Positions 34,689-43,335 of a stretch of 64,000 nucleotides of DNA are shown in pieces (the stretch's first letter is position 1; each line of letters begins with the position of its first letter). Source of the stretch: Janibacter cremeus (GTDB lineage Bacteria; Actinomycetota; Actinomycetes; Actinomycetales; Dermatophilaceae). The notes below the pieces were generated by a model. That model was not told the origin of the DNA and ran no database searches. It saw only the letters and a list, made by a program, of their open reading frames with translations. The translations under genes were made by a program, and so were the position numbers. The stretch lies in contig NZ_JACCAE010000001.1 in assembly GCF_013409205.1 (NCBI RefSeq), positions 2,542,001 to 2,606,000 on the forward strand. Direction: 5' to 3'.

Positions 34689-36019
34689 GCCCTGCCTGCC
34701 TCGGCCGGTGCTGCAGATGCGGGCCGGACCGATGATGGGCTCATCGCATCGTGGCGGAGATGCTCCTCGTCCTCGTGCTTGGCGCAGGCGCCCAGACAGA
34801 TCCCCGCGATCACGAAGGGGACCGAGGTCTGGGCGGCCACCCAGAACAGGTCCAGCTGCCCTTGGACGAAGCGGCTGAGGACGGCCAGCACCGCGAGCAT
34901 CCCGTAGGTCGGCGGCATCCTCCACAGGACCACGATGCTGCCGACCATGAGGACGAGGAAGCCGATGAGCCCGATGATCCCCGCCGAGGTGAGGACCTCG
35001 ATCTCGGCATTCGGCGGCTGGAACCCACCGGGAAAGCGGTCGGTGTACCACCAGCGCAGCCCCACGCCGACCAACGGCTGTGTCTGCCAGATCTCGATGG
35101 CGTCCTCGAACCACTCGAGGCGTTGGAAGGCCGAGTTGTGGATGTTGCCGCTGGACAGCTGATCACGAACGAGGGTCAGCACGATGGCGATGGCCGGAAC
35201 GACCGCCAGCAGTGCCGCGCGTGATCTCCGGCGGTCCGTGCGGGTGCGTAGGACGAGGACGATGAGGGTGACCCCCAGGGCGGTGATGGCCTGACGCGAC
35301 TGCGTGAAGCCGATCCCGATCACCAGCCACCAGAAGATGACCATGGCGGTCCGTGGCCCGACCTCCAGCCATGACGGTCGGATGTAGGCGATGAGTGCGG
35401 TGGTGCCCAGGATCGTCCCGAGGAAGTTCTTGTGCATCTCGTGGGGCAGGTACACGGGTTGGAAGTCGCCGCGGAGGACCTGCAGCAGCCCGACGCCGAT
35501 GACCCAGGTCGCCAGGACCACCGCCGCCGCGAGCATGAGCTGCAGACCGGTGCTGCCTCGCCCCTCTCGCCCGACGGCCCAGCCGACGAGGAGCGCCCCT
35601 GCGACGAGGACCCAGGAGTGCACCCAGTCCAGCAGGTTGGCCACGTAGGGGTTGAAGACCACCGTGAAGAGCGTCGCCGCTTGGTACACCGCGGTCAGCC
35701 ACAGCAGGTTGCGCATCTCTCGGCTGAAGGGGCGTCGGGCGAAGACGAGCGCGGTGGCGGTGCCGATGACGAGCGCGGCGTCGGACACCGACAGGTCCGT
35801 GGCCCCGTAGCCGGCCCGGGCCACGACGTACAGCAAGGGCAGGACCAGCAGCGGGACGAGCGCGTTCTGGAGTGCGGCGACGCCCAGGAGCAGCACGGCG
35901 ACCGCGCAGGCCAGCGCGATGGCGGGCCGGCCCGGGGCCACCCAGCCGATGGCTGCGGCGAGCATCGCTGCGACGAGCAGACCCGCGACGGTGGGCGCGT
36001 GTGCGCGCGCTGCTCCCAT
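34685..36019 (-). CDS. O-antigen polymerase/ligase-like membrane protein (second copy)
   Basis: 444 residues with about 11-12 hydrophobic segments, starting TVAGLLVAAMLAAAIGWVA. The Wzy_C-like centre shows EMHKNFLGTILGT, FTQSRQAITALGV and, in the extracellular loop, LVGVGLRWWYTDRFPGG. A cytoplasmic His/Glu/Asp-rich tail ends it. It is distinct from the 520-residue protein at 21729. ATG 36019 sits in the TGATG overlap with the upstream fused GT gene. It should polymerise the repeat units of the right-hand glycan. Confidence 0.8.
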   Translation of the reverse strand: MGAARAHAPTVAGLLVAAMLAAAIGWVAPGRPAIALACAVAVLLLGVAALQNALVPLLVLPLLYVVARAGYGATDLSVSDAALVIGTATALVFARRPFSREMRNLLWLTAVYQAATLFTVVFNPYVANLLDWVHSWVLVAGALLVGWAVGREGRGSTGLQLMLAAAVVLATWVIGVGLLQVLRGDFQPVYLPHEMHKNFLGTILGTTALIAYIRPSWLEVGPRTAMVIFWWLVIGIGFTQSRQAITALGVTLIVLVLRTRTDRRRSRAALLAVVPAIAIVLTLVRDQLSSGNIHNSAFQRLEWFEDAIEIWQTQPLVGVGLRWWYTDRFPGGFQPPNAEIEVLTSAGIIGLIGFLVLMVGSIVVLWRMPPTYGMLAVLAVLSRFVQGQLDLFWVAAQTSVPFVIAGICLGACAKHEDEEHLRHDAMSPSSVRPASAAPAEAGRA

Positions 36020-37998
36020 CACGGTGTGTCCTGGAGTGGACGCTCCCGCGTGCCTGTCAGCTCCGCCTCGACGGCGACGGGCCCGCGCAGGTAGCGACGG
36101 ACTCGGTCGCGGGCCGCGTCGGCGGGCGAACCGTCGAGGAGCAGAGCCCGCGCAGCAGACCCGACGATCACTGCCGCCCGGGTGACCTGCCAGCCGATGG
36201 CGCCGAAGTGCTTGCGGTGGTAGCGCTCCTGGGAGGCGTGGAAGTGAGCGTCCCGGCGACGGGTGTCGGTGCTCGTCGCCGAGCCGAGGTGGAGTGCGCT
36301 GACCTGCGACACGAGGCGGTGGCGCCACCCGAGATCGACTGCACGCTTCGCCCAGTCCGTCTCCTCGGCGTAGAGGAAGAAGGACTCGTCGAGGGCTCCG
36401 ACCTGGTCCAGCGCCTGCGCACGTAGCAGCAGCACGGACCCGATGACGTAGTCATCGGTCCCGAACCGGCCCAGACCGATGGCCTCGGCAGCAGCGCCCC
36501 ACGGTGTCGGAAGGGGCCACGCCACCCGGCCGGGACGTCCGTGACCATCGACCTGGGCCGGCCCGACGCTGGCGAGATCCGGCTCCGCGTGCAGGGCCGT
36601 GTGCAGCGCGCGGATACCCGCCTCGTCCACGACCGCGTCGGGGTTGAGCAGCAGCACGTCAGCGCCGGGCAGGAGTCGGTGGGCCAGCCCGTGGTTGACC
36701 CCGAAGGCGAAGCCTCCGTTGCGCCCGGAGTCCAGGTACCGCACGCCCAGGTCCGCACAGGCACGACGAACGTCCGGGTCGCCGGAGTTGTCGACGACGG
36801 TGACCGGGAGGTGCGAGATGGGGCCGAGGGTCTCGCGCAGCATCTGCGCGGAGTGGAAGGCGACCACGATGATCTCGGGGCCGTCGACGACGACCGGTCC
36901 AGCCCCCTTCGCAATGTCCTCGTACAGCGCCACGTACTGCTCCCCGATCACGCCCCAGTCGAACTCGCGCGCTCGCGCGAGCCCCTTCCGCTGCATTGTC
37001 GTCCACAGGTCGTCATCGGCGCCAGCACGGGCCAGGGCCGCGGCGAGGGCGTCGGGGTCACCGGGTGGCACCAGGAGCCCGGCACCCCCGACGACGTCGG
37101 GCAGGGCGCCGCTGTCGGTGGCCACGACTGGTGTGCCGCAGGCCATCGCCTCGACCACGACGCGCCCGAACTGCTCCAGCCACCCGGGGGTGGTTCGCGA
37201 CGGCACGGCGAGCACGTCCAGAGAACGGTAGAAGTCGGGTAGGTCCGCCTTGCCCACCGGGCCGAGGAACTCCGCCCGTCCCGCCAGATCGGGGCTGGTC
37301 GCCCGCTCGCGCAGATCCTGCAGCTGGGGGCCAGCACCGGCCACGACCAGTCGCAGGTTCGGGGTGGCCGCGACGGCCTCGAGGAGGACGTCGACGCCCT
37401 TGTGGCGAGCGAGCCGACCGGCATAGCCGACCCGGACGGGATCGACCCCGTGGTGCGCCCGTCGCCCCTCTGGTGTGAAGCGGTCGGAGTCGATGCCCAG
37501 ACCGATGAGGACGGCTCGACCGGCCAGGCCCTTGCGGGTGACGATCTGACCGGCCTGCTCGTTGCACACGCTCACGGCGGCGGCGTGCCGCAGGGCCCAG
37601 CGCTCCAGCCAGCGGAAGGGGGGAGGGTAGCGCTTGTCGATGTTCTGCGCCGAGTACAGGCAGTACGGCATCCGCGCGCCCCGTAGCGCCCGCAGGGCGA
37701 GCACCTCGGCCGTCGCGAGCGCGAAGGGTTCCTCGTGCAGGTCGAGCACGTCCCACTCCCGGCGCAACAGGCGCCACAGCGGGCGGGGATCGTAGACGAA
37801 GAGGGCGGGGTGGATCCCGAGGGTGCGGACACCGATGACGTCCTCGCCCGGCCGGGGGTCGAGGGGGACGTCGCGCCCCCCTTCGTCCCACCGCCGGGCG
37901 GTCACCGAGGTGACCTCGTGGCCGAGCCTGCGCGCAACCCGCTCCCGCTCCCGCCAGTCATCCACCACGCCGCTGTGGGAGATCCGCAGGATCCGCAC
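36019..37998 (-). CDS. Fused glycosyltransferase: GT4 followed by GT2
   Basis: 659 residues from GTG 37998, with GAGGAG eight bases upstream. Residues 1-~355 are a GT-B/GT4 enzyme (RILRISHSGVVDDW, YAGRLARHKGVDVLLEAV, EQFGRVVVEAMACGTPVVATD with the two glutamates). Residues ~374-659 are a GT2 of the rhamnosyltransferase type (IIVVAFHSAQML, VVDNSGD, GRNGGFAFGVNHGLA, LLNPDAVVDEAG, FFLYAEETDWAKR). The two halves are usually separate proteins, so consecutive sugars could be added without release. First gene of an operon with the polymerase, the three-domain GT and the PqqD-like protein; all junctions overlap. Confidence 0.88.
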   Translation of the reverse strand: MRILRISHSGVVDDWRERERVARRLGHEVTSVTARRWDEGGRDVPLDPRPGEDVIGVRTLGIHPALFVYDPRPLWRLLRREWDVLDLHEEPFALATAEVLALRALRGARMPYCLYSAQNIDKRYPPPFRWLERWALRHAAAVSVCNEQAGQIVTRKGLAGRAVLIGLGIDSDRFTPEGRRAHHGVDPVRVGYAGRLARHKGVDVLLEAVAATPNLRLVVAGAGPQLQDLRERATSPDLAGRAEFLGPVGKADLPDFYRSLDVLAVPSRTTPGWLEQFGRVVVEAMACGTPVVATDSGALPDVVGGAGLLVPPGDPDALAAALARAGADDDLWTTMQRKGLARAREFDWGVIGEQYVALYEDIAKGAGPVVVDGPEIIVVAFHSAQMLRETLGPISHLPVTVVDNSGDPDVRRACADLGVRYLDSGRNGGFAFGVNHGLAHRLLPGADVLLLNPDAVVDEAGIRALHTALHAEPDLASVGPAQVDGHGRPGRVAWPLPTPWGAAAEAIGLGRFGTDDYVIGSVLLLRAQALDQVGALDESFFLYAEETDWAKRAVDLGWRHRLVSQVSALHLGSATSTDTRRRDAHFHASQERYHRKHFGAIGWQVTRAAVIVGSAARALLLDGSPADAARDRVRRYLRGPVAVEAELTGTRERPLQDTP

Positions 37999-38094
37999 CT
38001 TATACACTCCTCGGCAGCGGGTGGGTGGCGTCATGTCGACCCTACCTTCGCGGCACCGAGGACGGTGTCGTTCAGGCTTGGGGAGGAGTCGACT

Positions 38095-39498
38095 GTGCAG
38101 TTGAGCGAGTTCTTGGGTGTGCTGCGCACGCGGTGGACGATCGTCGTCTCGTGTGTGGTCCTGGCGGTCCTGGCGGCCGTCGCGGCGACCCTGCTGACGA
38201 CGCCGGTGTACGAGGCCAGCGCGCGGATCTACCTCAGTACCGAGCGCTCCGGCGAGGCGTCGCAGGGGGGCGTCTTCGCGCTCACCAGCGATGACCTCGA
38301 GACCTATGTCTCGATCCTCGACACCCCGGCGGTGCTGGAGCCCCTGCGCGAGGAACTCGACATGGAGCCGGGCCACCCGATCAGCGTCCGGGCCAGCGTG
38401 ACCGGATCGACCTCCATCCTCAACATCACGGCCCGGGCATCCGATCCGCAGGAGGCCGCCGACGTGGCCAACGAGGCGGGGCCCCAGCTGGGTGCCGTGG
38501 CCGGGGAGTTCTCCACCCTGCTCGCCTCGTCCGGTCAGAAGGTCGTCTCCACGCCGATCGAGCCGGCGGTGGCTCCCTCGCGTCCCACGTCGCCGGACCC
38601 GGTACGCAACATCGGGCTGGGGCTGCTCGCCGGCCTCGTGCTCGGGATCGGGCTGGCCTTCCTCCGGCACGCGCTGGACACCAAGGTGCGCGGCGAGGAG
38701 GACATCCGCGCCCACTCGGACGCACCGATGCTCGCCGGCCTGCCGCTGGAGCAGACGCCCAAGAGGGGGCTGATCAGCCTCGAGGACCAACCTCACGGCC
38801 GCCACGCCGAGGCCGTGCGGCGTTTGCGCACCAACCTGATGTTCATCGATGTCACCACCGGCCGGCACTCCTTCGTCGTGACCTCGGCCGTGCCCGGGGA
38901 GGGCAAGACGACGACCGCCGTGAATCTCGCGCTCGCGATGGCCGACTCGGGCCGGCGCACCCTGCTCGTGGATGCCGACCTGCGCAACCCGTCGGTGGCT
39001 CGGACCCTGGGGATGGAGGGGAGTGTCGGCCTGACGACCGTGCTCCTGGGGGAGGCTGACGAGCATGAGGTCATCCAGTCGTGGGGGAGCGCCGGTATGG
39101 ATGTTTTGCCCGCGGGCCCGATCCCGCCGAACCCGAGCGAGCTGCTCGGCTCAGCGCCGATGGAGGCCCTGCTGACCAGCCTGGTGCAGCAGTACGACTT
39201 CGTGCTCATCGACTCCCCGCCCGTGGTCCCGGTCATCGACGCCGTCGTCATCGAGCGGCTGACCGGAGGGTTGCTCATGGTCGTGGGCGTCGACCGGACG
39301 AGGAAGAAGGACCTGGCGGCTGCGCTGAGGCAGCTGGAGACGGTCGGTGCGCGCGTGTCCGGCTTCGCCCGCAACTTCGTTGCCGGCAAGGGGAGCGGCG
39401 AGTACCGCTACGGCTACCACGCCTACGGTCAGGACGCGTCCCGCGAGACCCGTAGCGGCCGAAGGGCCACCGAGGCAGGAGCCGGCCGACGGCAGTGA
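38095..39498 (+). CDS. Polysaccharide co-polymerase with BY-kinase domain (Wzz-Wzc type)
   Basis: 467 residues. GTG 38095 follows GGGGAGGAG. TM1 at ~15-34, extracellular Wzz region, TM2 at ~173-191, then a cytoplasmic tyrosine kinase: Walker A SAVPGEGKTTT (264-274), Walker A' LLVDADLRNP (290-299), Walker B FVLIDSPP (369-376). A tyrosine cluster Y437, Y439, Y441, Y444 at the C-terminus is the usual autophosphorylation tail. Membrane-spanning and kinase parts are on one chain, as in Gram-negative Wzc and many actinobacteria. It controls chain length and polymerisation, and is divergent from the fused GT operon. Confidence 0.9.
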   Translation: MQLSEFLGVLRTRWTIVVSCVVLAVLAAVAATLLTTPVYEASARIYLSTERSGEASQGGVFALTSDDLETYVSILDTPAVLEPLREELDMEPGHPISVRASVTGSTSILNITARASDPQEAADVANEAGPQLGAVAGEFSTLLASSGQKVVSTPIEPAVAPSRPTSPDPVRNIGLGLLAGLVLGIGLAFLRHALDTKVRGEEDIRAHSDAPMLAGLPLEQTPKRGLISLEDQPHGRHAEAVRRLRTNLMFIDVTTGRHSFVVTSAVPGEGKTTTAVNLALAMADSGRRTLLVDADLRNPSVARTLGMEGSVGLTTVLLGEADEHEVIQSWGSAGMDVLPAGPIPPNPSELLGSAPMEALLTSLVQQYDFVLIDSPPVVPVIDAVVIERLTGGLLMVVGVDRTRKKDLAAALRQLETVGARVSGFARNFVAGKGSGEYRYGYHAYGQDASRETRSGRRATEAGAGRRQ

Positions 39499-39524
39499 CC
39501 TGACGGCAGGCATCGACTGACGAC

Positions 39525-39562
39525 GAAGGGCATCGCACGAGTGTTCTCGTGCGATGCCCTTC
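39525..39562. terminator. Perfect 17-bp hairpin terminator
   Basis: GAAGGGCATCGCACGAG and its exact complement with a 4-base TGTT loop, between two convergent genes (BY-kinase co-polymerase and Tat-secreted protein). Only a short T-tract follows, as is usual for high-GC bacteria. Confidence 0.8.
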
Positions 39563-39601
39563 ATCCGCCTTCAGGGAGCGGTCGAGGCGACCGGTGTGAG
39601 C

Positions 39602-40327
39602 TCAGGCCAGGTGTGCCCCGGTCGCACCTTCAGTCGCGCCCTCGGGCTGCGGAGGCGGAGCCATTCTGGCGTTCCCCCCGGAGTACGGGCCACGGGTGCC
39701 GTTCCGCCTCTCGAAGGTCAACACCTCCGGATTGCCGTCGCCGTACTGGTCGATGGTGATGGAGCGTTGCGCCCAGTAGGTGACGTCATCGCACCTGTTT
39801 CCCGGCTGCGTGAAGCTGAACTCGACGTGGAAGTTACCCAGGTACAGACGTCCATCCGTGGCTACGTTGCCGGGATCGATCGGGCAGTTGTTGTTGTAGT
39901 TGAACGTGTACGGCCGGTACTGGAGCCCGTCGGCCTTGGTTGCGAGTGGTCCGCGTCCTGCGAAGTTCCAGCACGTGGAGTGGCCGCTCCCGGCCGAGAC
40001 AGAAGCGTTCTGGTTGCCGATGATCCAGTACACCAGTCGTGCATCGGTGATGACAGCATTCGGTAGCACGTCATACAAGTAGAGACCGAAGGGAGCCCCG
40101 TCGGGTGTCCCTCCAGAGTAGTTCGGGTCGGAGTCCACATCGAGGGAGTAGCGACAGTTCCACCCTCCGCTCGGACTGTTGAGGACCCAGCCATTGATGC
40201 CGGGGTCCTTGCGGACCGAGGCCGCATAGGCCGGTGCCGCGGTGCCCCCCAAGATGACCGGCGTCGCCCAGGCAGCGCCCTTGGCCACCGTCCGGCGGGA
40301 GACGGGTTTCGTGGTTCCTTCGCTCAT
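39602..40327 (-). CDS. Tat-exported secreted protein of unknown function
   Basis: 241 residues; GAGGGGAAG sits before ATG 40327. The N-terminus has a twin-arginine signal (SRRTVAKGAAWATPVI), with a cleavage site near AYA (residue ~35). The mature part is rich in Asn, Gly, Tyr, Asp and Thr, with three or four Cys (WNCRYSLDV, STCWNFAGR, NNNCPIDPG, GNRCDDVTYW). It looks like a beta-rich secreted domain, perhaps with disulfides. No enzyme motif is seen. The C-terminal ~20 residues are Pro/Gly/Glu/Ala-rich. Export through Tat suggests it folds, or binds a cofactor or metal, before export. I recognise no family. Confidence 0.75.
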   Translation of the reverse strand: MSEGTTKPVSRRTVAKGAAWATPVILGGTAAPAYAASVRKDPGINGWVLNSPSGGWNCRYSLDVDSDPNYSGGTPDGAPFGLYLYDVLPNAVITDARLVYWIIGNQNASVSAGSGHSTCWNFAGRGPLATKADGLQYRPYTFNYNNNCPIDPGNVATDGRLYLGNFHVEFSFTQPGNRCDDVTYWAQRSITIDQYGDGNPEVLTFERRNGTRGPYSGGNARMAPPPQPEGATEGATGAHLA

Positions 40328-40483
40328 GACTTCCCCTCATTGTGCGATGCAGGCATCGGTACTTCCCGCACGATCAATCAGACCTTACTGATTACTTACT
40401 CAATGTGGCAATATCCTGACTGTCTGCTGGACGCAAATCTGGGGTTGGCCAACAGCAGAGAAACCACGACAGGGGGTGCTCGG
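40328..40483. promoter_or_regulatory. AT-rich divergent promoter region, Tat protein / PAP2 gene
   Basis: 156 bases; 40380-40420 is unusually AT-rich for this DNA and repeats TTACT (TTACTG, TTACTT, TACTCA). TATCCT at 40412-40417 is a candidate plus-strand -10. AT-rich repeats of this sort often bind a regulator. Confidence 0.4.
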
Positions 40484-41122
40484 ATGACGTACCTCTTGTC
40501 GTCGCGGGGTGTGGCGAGCACCGTCTGCGCAGCGACAGCCTTGTGTCTGATCTATGCCCTTGGCGTGCTCACAGTGCCCGGTCAGTGGGTGGACGACGAG
40601 ATCTTCGGGCTCGTGCAGGAGGTCGGTATCGGGCCGCTGGGGGAATGGCTCCCCTTCCTGGGGCGCACCGTGCTGCCCCGGGCTGCCCTGGTGGCGCTCG
40701 TCGTGATCGGCACGGTTGCCGTGCTGCGCAGACGGTGGAGTCGCGTGCTGATGGGTGCGTCGGTCGTCCTGATGTCGGTACCGACATCATGGCTGCTGAG
40801 GCAGTGGCTGCCACGGCCTGACCACGGGTACTCGTACGTGGAGAACACGCTGCCGTCCACCCATGTCACTGCGGTGACCGCAGCCGTCGTCGCCATCGCG
40901 TTGCTCATCCCCCTTCGTCCGGCGTGGCTGGACCGGGTGCTCCTCGGGCTCGTCGCTCTCGCGTGCCTCGGCAGCGTCGTGGGATATGCGCACCGCCCCA
41001 GTGATGTCCTCGCCTCGGTGCTGCTGGTCGGCGTCGTTGCCGGACTGGTCGGTGCGATCAGCGTCCCTCGGCGACCGACGTCCACACCGACGCATGCCCC
41101 GCCAGGCTCCGCTCCCAGGTGA
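40484..41122 (+). CDS. PAP2-family membrane phosphatase
   Basis: 212 residues, five or six hydrophobic segments. PAP2 signature remnants are RQWLPRPD (C1, ~106-113), PSTHVT (C2, 124-129) and YAHRPSDV (C3, ~168-175) with the catalytic His and the Asp four residues on; the usual Arg of C3 is not obvious. Such enzymes dephosphorylate undecaprenyl pyrophosphate or phosphatidic acid, and undecaprenyl-PP recycling is a natural job next to glycan synthesis. AGGGGGTG precedes ATG 40484. Its 3' end overlaps the convergent GT by 65 bases. Confidence 0.78.
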   Translation: MTYLLSSRGVASTVCAATALCLIYALGVLTVPGQWVDDEIFGLVQEVGIGPLGEWLPFLGRTVLPRAALVALVVIGTVAVLRRRWSRVLMGASVVLMSVPTSWLLRQWLPRPDHGYSYVENTLPSTHVTAVTAAVVAIALLIPLRPAWLDRVLLGLVALACLGSVVGYAHRPSDVLASVLLVGVVAGLVGAISVPRRPTSTPTHAPPGSAPR

Positions 41123-42110
41123 AGTGGTCTGCCCTGGCCCTTCCTCGCGCAGCCACTCGTTGAACCTCGGGATCATCGCCGGTGGCGTCGATGATGCCCT
41201 CGGCGATCGAGTGCGCGTCCGGCGCGACGAGCAGCGCGCCATCGCCGACGACCTCAGGAAGGGAGCTGGTGTTCGCCGCGACGACCGGGACCCCGGTTGC
41301 CATGCCTTCGAGGGCGGGGAACCCGAAACCCTCGTAGAGCGAGGGCACGACTACCGCCTCGGCGGCGGCGATGAGGTGTGGGACGAGGCCGGCATCGACG
41401 AGGCCGGCGAGTACGACGTTCGGCAGGTGGGCGAAGAGCGCGGTTCGACGCGGGTGGGGGGGACCGGTGAGGACGAGGGTGAGCTCCGGTCTGGTGGCGT
41501 GGACGAGTGGCCACGCTGCGGCCAGCCCGGCGAGGTTCTTGCGCTCGGATGCGCCACCCGTGGTCAGCACGAAGGGGGAGGGGACCCCTACGGACCGCAG
41601 ATCCGCGGGCGTGGCGGGTGCGGCGTCGAAGAAGCGTTCGTCGACGCCGTTGTGCACGACATGCGGTGGGTCGATGCCGAGCAGGTCGACGGCTTCGGCG
41701 GCGCTGAACGCGGAGACGCAGACGACCGCCGCCGCGCGCCGGATCTCCTCTGCGGCAGCGGGGACCGGGGCGGACTCGTCCGGGTACTTCCAGGCCACGA
41801 CGTCGTGCAGCGTGAGCACGTCGGCATGGGGCGAAGGGGGCAGCTCCAGACTCATCCGGTGGACGACGGCATCACGGGGGTACAGCGCCCGACCGATGAG
41901 GCGGCGTGCCGACGCGGGGGCGCTCGCGACCTTCCCGAGCGGCAGTCGGTGGGTCCCGGGGAGCGGAGAGCGAAGGGAGCGCACGACCGCTTGGTCGACC
42001 GTCCAATCGGCAGGGAGGGCTTTCGGTGAGTGCATGACGATCCGGTCCTCGTACAGGCCCGTTCCCAGCATCGAGTCGGAGGCGATCCGCGCGATGGTCA
42101 GTCGGGTCAT
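41058..42110 (-). CDS. Glycosyltransferase family 4
   Basis: 350 residues. The N-terminus (IARIASDSMLGTGLYEDRIV) begins the first Rossmann domain; LTLHDVVAWKYPDE and VVHNGVDERFF are present. The donor half has TTGGASERKNLAGLAAAW and SLYEGFGFPALEGMATGVPVVAAN with both conserved glutamates (E-x7-E). ATG 42110 follows CGGAGTG. Sugar and acceptor not evident. The gene is divergent from the next GT4 (42178), so the 67-base gap holds both promoters. Confidence 0.88.
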   Translation of the reverse strand: MTRLTIARIASDSMLGTGLYEDRIVMHSPKALPADWTVDQAVVRSLRSPLPGTHRLPLGKVASAPASARRLIGRALYPRDAVVHRMSLELPPSPHADVLTLHDVVAWKYPDESAPVPAAAEEIRRAAAVVCVSAFSAAEAVDLLGIDPPHVVHNGVDERFFDAAPATPADLRSVGVPSPFVLTTGGASERKNLAGLAAAWPLVHATRPELTLVLTGPPHPRRTALFAHLPNVVLAGLVDAGLVPHLIAAAEAVVVPSLYEGFGFPALEGMATGVPVVAANTSSLPEVVGDGALLVAPDAHSIAEGIIDATGDDPEVQRVAARGRARADHFTWERSLAGHASVWTSVAEGR

Positions 42111-42177
42111 GGTCACTCCGAGGGCAGGGTTGGTGCTGTCATGATGGCATGCACGGGGCTCGACGAAGGGGGATACG

Positions 42178-43335
42178 GTGGCACAGAGGAAGCCGCGACG
42201 GATCGCGCTCATTGCGTCGTCCTTCCACCCGCACACCGGGGGCGTGGAAACGCACGTACGGGCCGTGGCCGGCGAGCTTGCTGCGGAAGGTGATCTTGTA
42301 GAGGTGTGGACCGTCGACCGGGGCGAGCGGCTTGGGGAGGGAATGGTCGACGGCATCGTCGTTCGGTACCTTCCGACGCCACTGCCGGCGCGTGACGCAA
42401 GGGCGCTGGCACGTTTCCTGGTGGCAGCCCCACCTACTCTGAGTGCCTGGTGGCGAGCGATGCGCTCCCTTCGTCCGCATGTGCTGCACGTGCACTGCTT
42501 CGGACCCAATGGGGTCTATGGGTGGTCACTGCACCGACTGACACGCAAGCCGCTCATCGTCACCTCGCACGGGGAGACCTTCATGGACGACCACGGCGTC
42601 TACGATCAGTCCGCGCTCCTGCGGACGGCCCTGCGTCGGGCCATCGCAGATGCTGCAGTGGTGACGGCTCCGACGCAGTTCGTCCTCGCCGACTTGCGGA
42701 GGCGTTTCGGACTTGTCGATGGCGGCGTCGTTCCCAATGGCATAGACCTCCAACCTCCCGCCAGAGAGTTGGTTCGACTACCCGTCGGACGGCCGGTCGT
42801 CCTAGCAGTCGGTCGGGTCGAGCGGATGAAGGGTTTTGACCTGCTGCTGGACGCGGCAGCCGACTCCCGCCTGGAGCACGTCCAGTTCGTGATCGGGGGA
42901 GATGGGTCGCAGACGCTCGCCCTTCGCGAGCAGGCTGTGCAGCTGGGCATCGACAAGCGCGTCCATTTCCTCGGGCAGCTCACTCCGGGAGAGGTCGCTT
43001 CCGCGATGGCGGCAGCAGATGTCGTCGCAGTGCCGAGTCGCAACGAGGCCTTCGGCATCGTTGCGCTCGAGGCGTGGCGCTCGGGTACGTCACTCATCGG
43101 GACGGTTCACGGAGGGATGCCAGAGTTCGTCGCGGACGGTGTCGATGGCCTGCTGGTCGACCCGACCGATGTGGACGCACTCGCAGGAGGTCTGAAGCGG
43201 ATTCTGACCGAGGACGGGCTCGCTCGGCGACTTGCTGATGCGGGCAGAGGTCGCGTTCCGGACTTCAGTTGGGCTGCCGTCGCCCAGCGATATCGCCAGC
43301 TGTACGCGGGCCTAGGGGAGGTGCGCGGTGGGTGA
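42178..43335 (+). CDS. Glycosyltransferase family 4
   Basis: 385 residues from GTG 42178 with GGGGGATACG upstream. Typical motifs: ALIASSFHPHTGGVETHVRA, HVHCFGPNG, VVPNGIDL, VLAVGRVERMKGFDLLLDA, and the donor site RNEAFGIVALEAWRSGTSLIG. GT4 enzymes with this GGVE start include mannosyl- and glucosyltransferases. Next to the pyruvyltransferase-like gene, with an 8-base overlap. Confidence 0.88.
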   Translation: MAQRKPRRIALIASSFHPHTGGVETHVRAVAGELAAEGDLVEVWTVDRGERLGEGMVDGIVVRYLPTPLPARDARALARFLVAAPPTLSAWWRAMRSLRPHVLHVHCFGPNGVYGWSLHRLTRKPLIVTSHGETFMDDHGVYDQSALLRTALRRAIADAAVVTAPTQFVLADLRRRFGLVDGGVVPNGIDLQPPARELVRLPVGRPVVLAVGRVERMKGFDLLLDAAADSRLEHVQFVIGGDGSQTLALREQAVQLGIDKRVHFLGQLTPGEVASAMAAADVVAVPSRNEAFGIVALEAWRSGTSLIGTVHGGMPEFVADGVDGLLVDPTDVDALAGGLKRILTEDGLARRLADAGRGRVPDFSWAAVAQRYRQLYAGLGEVRGG

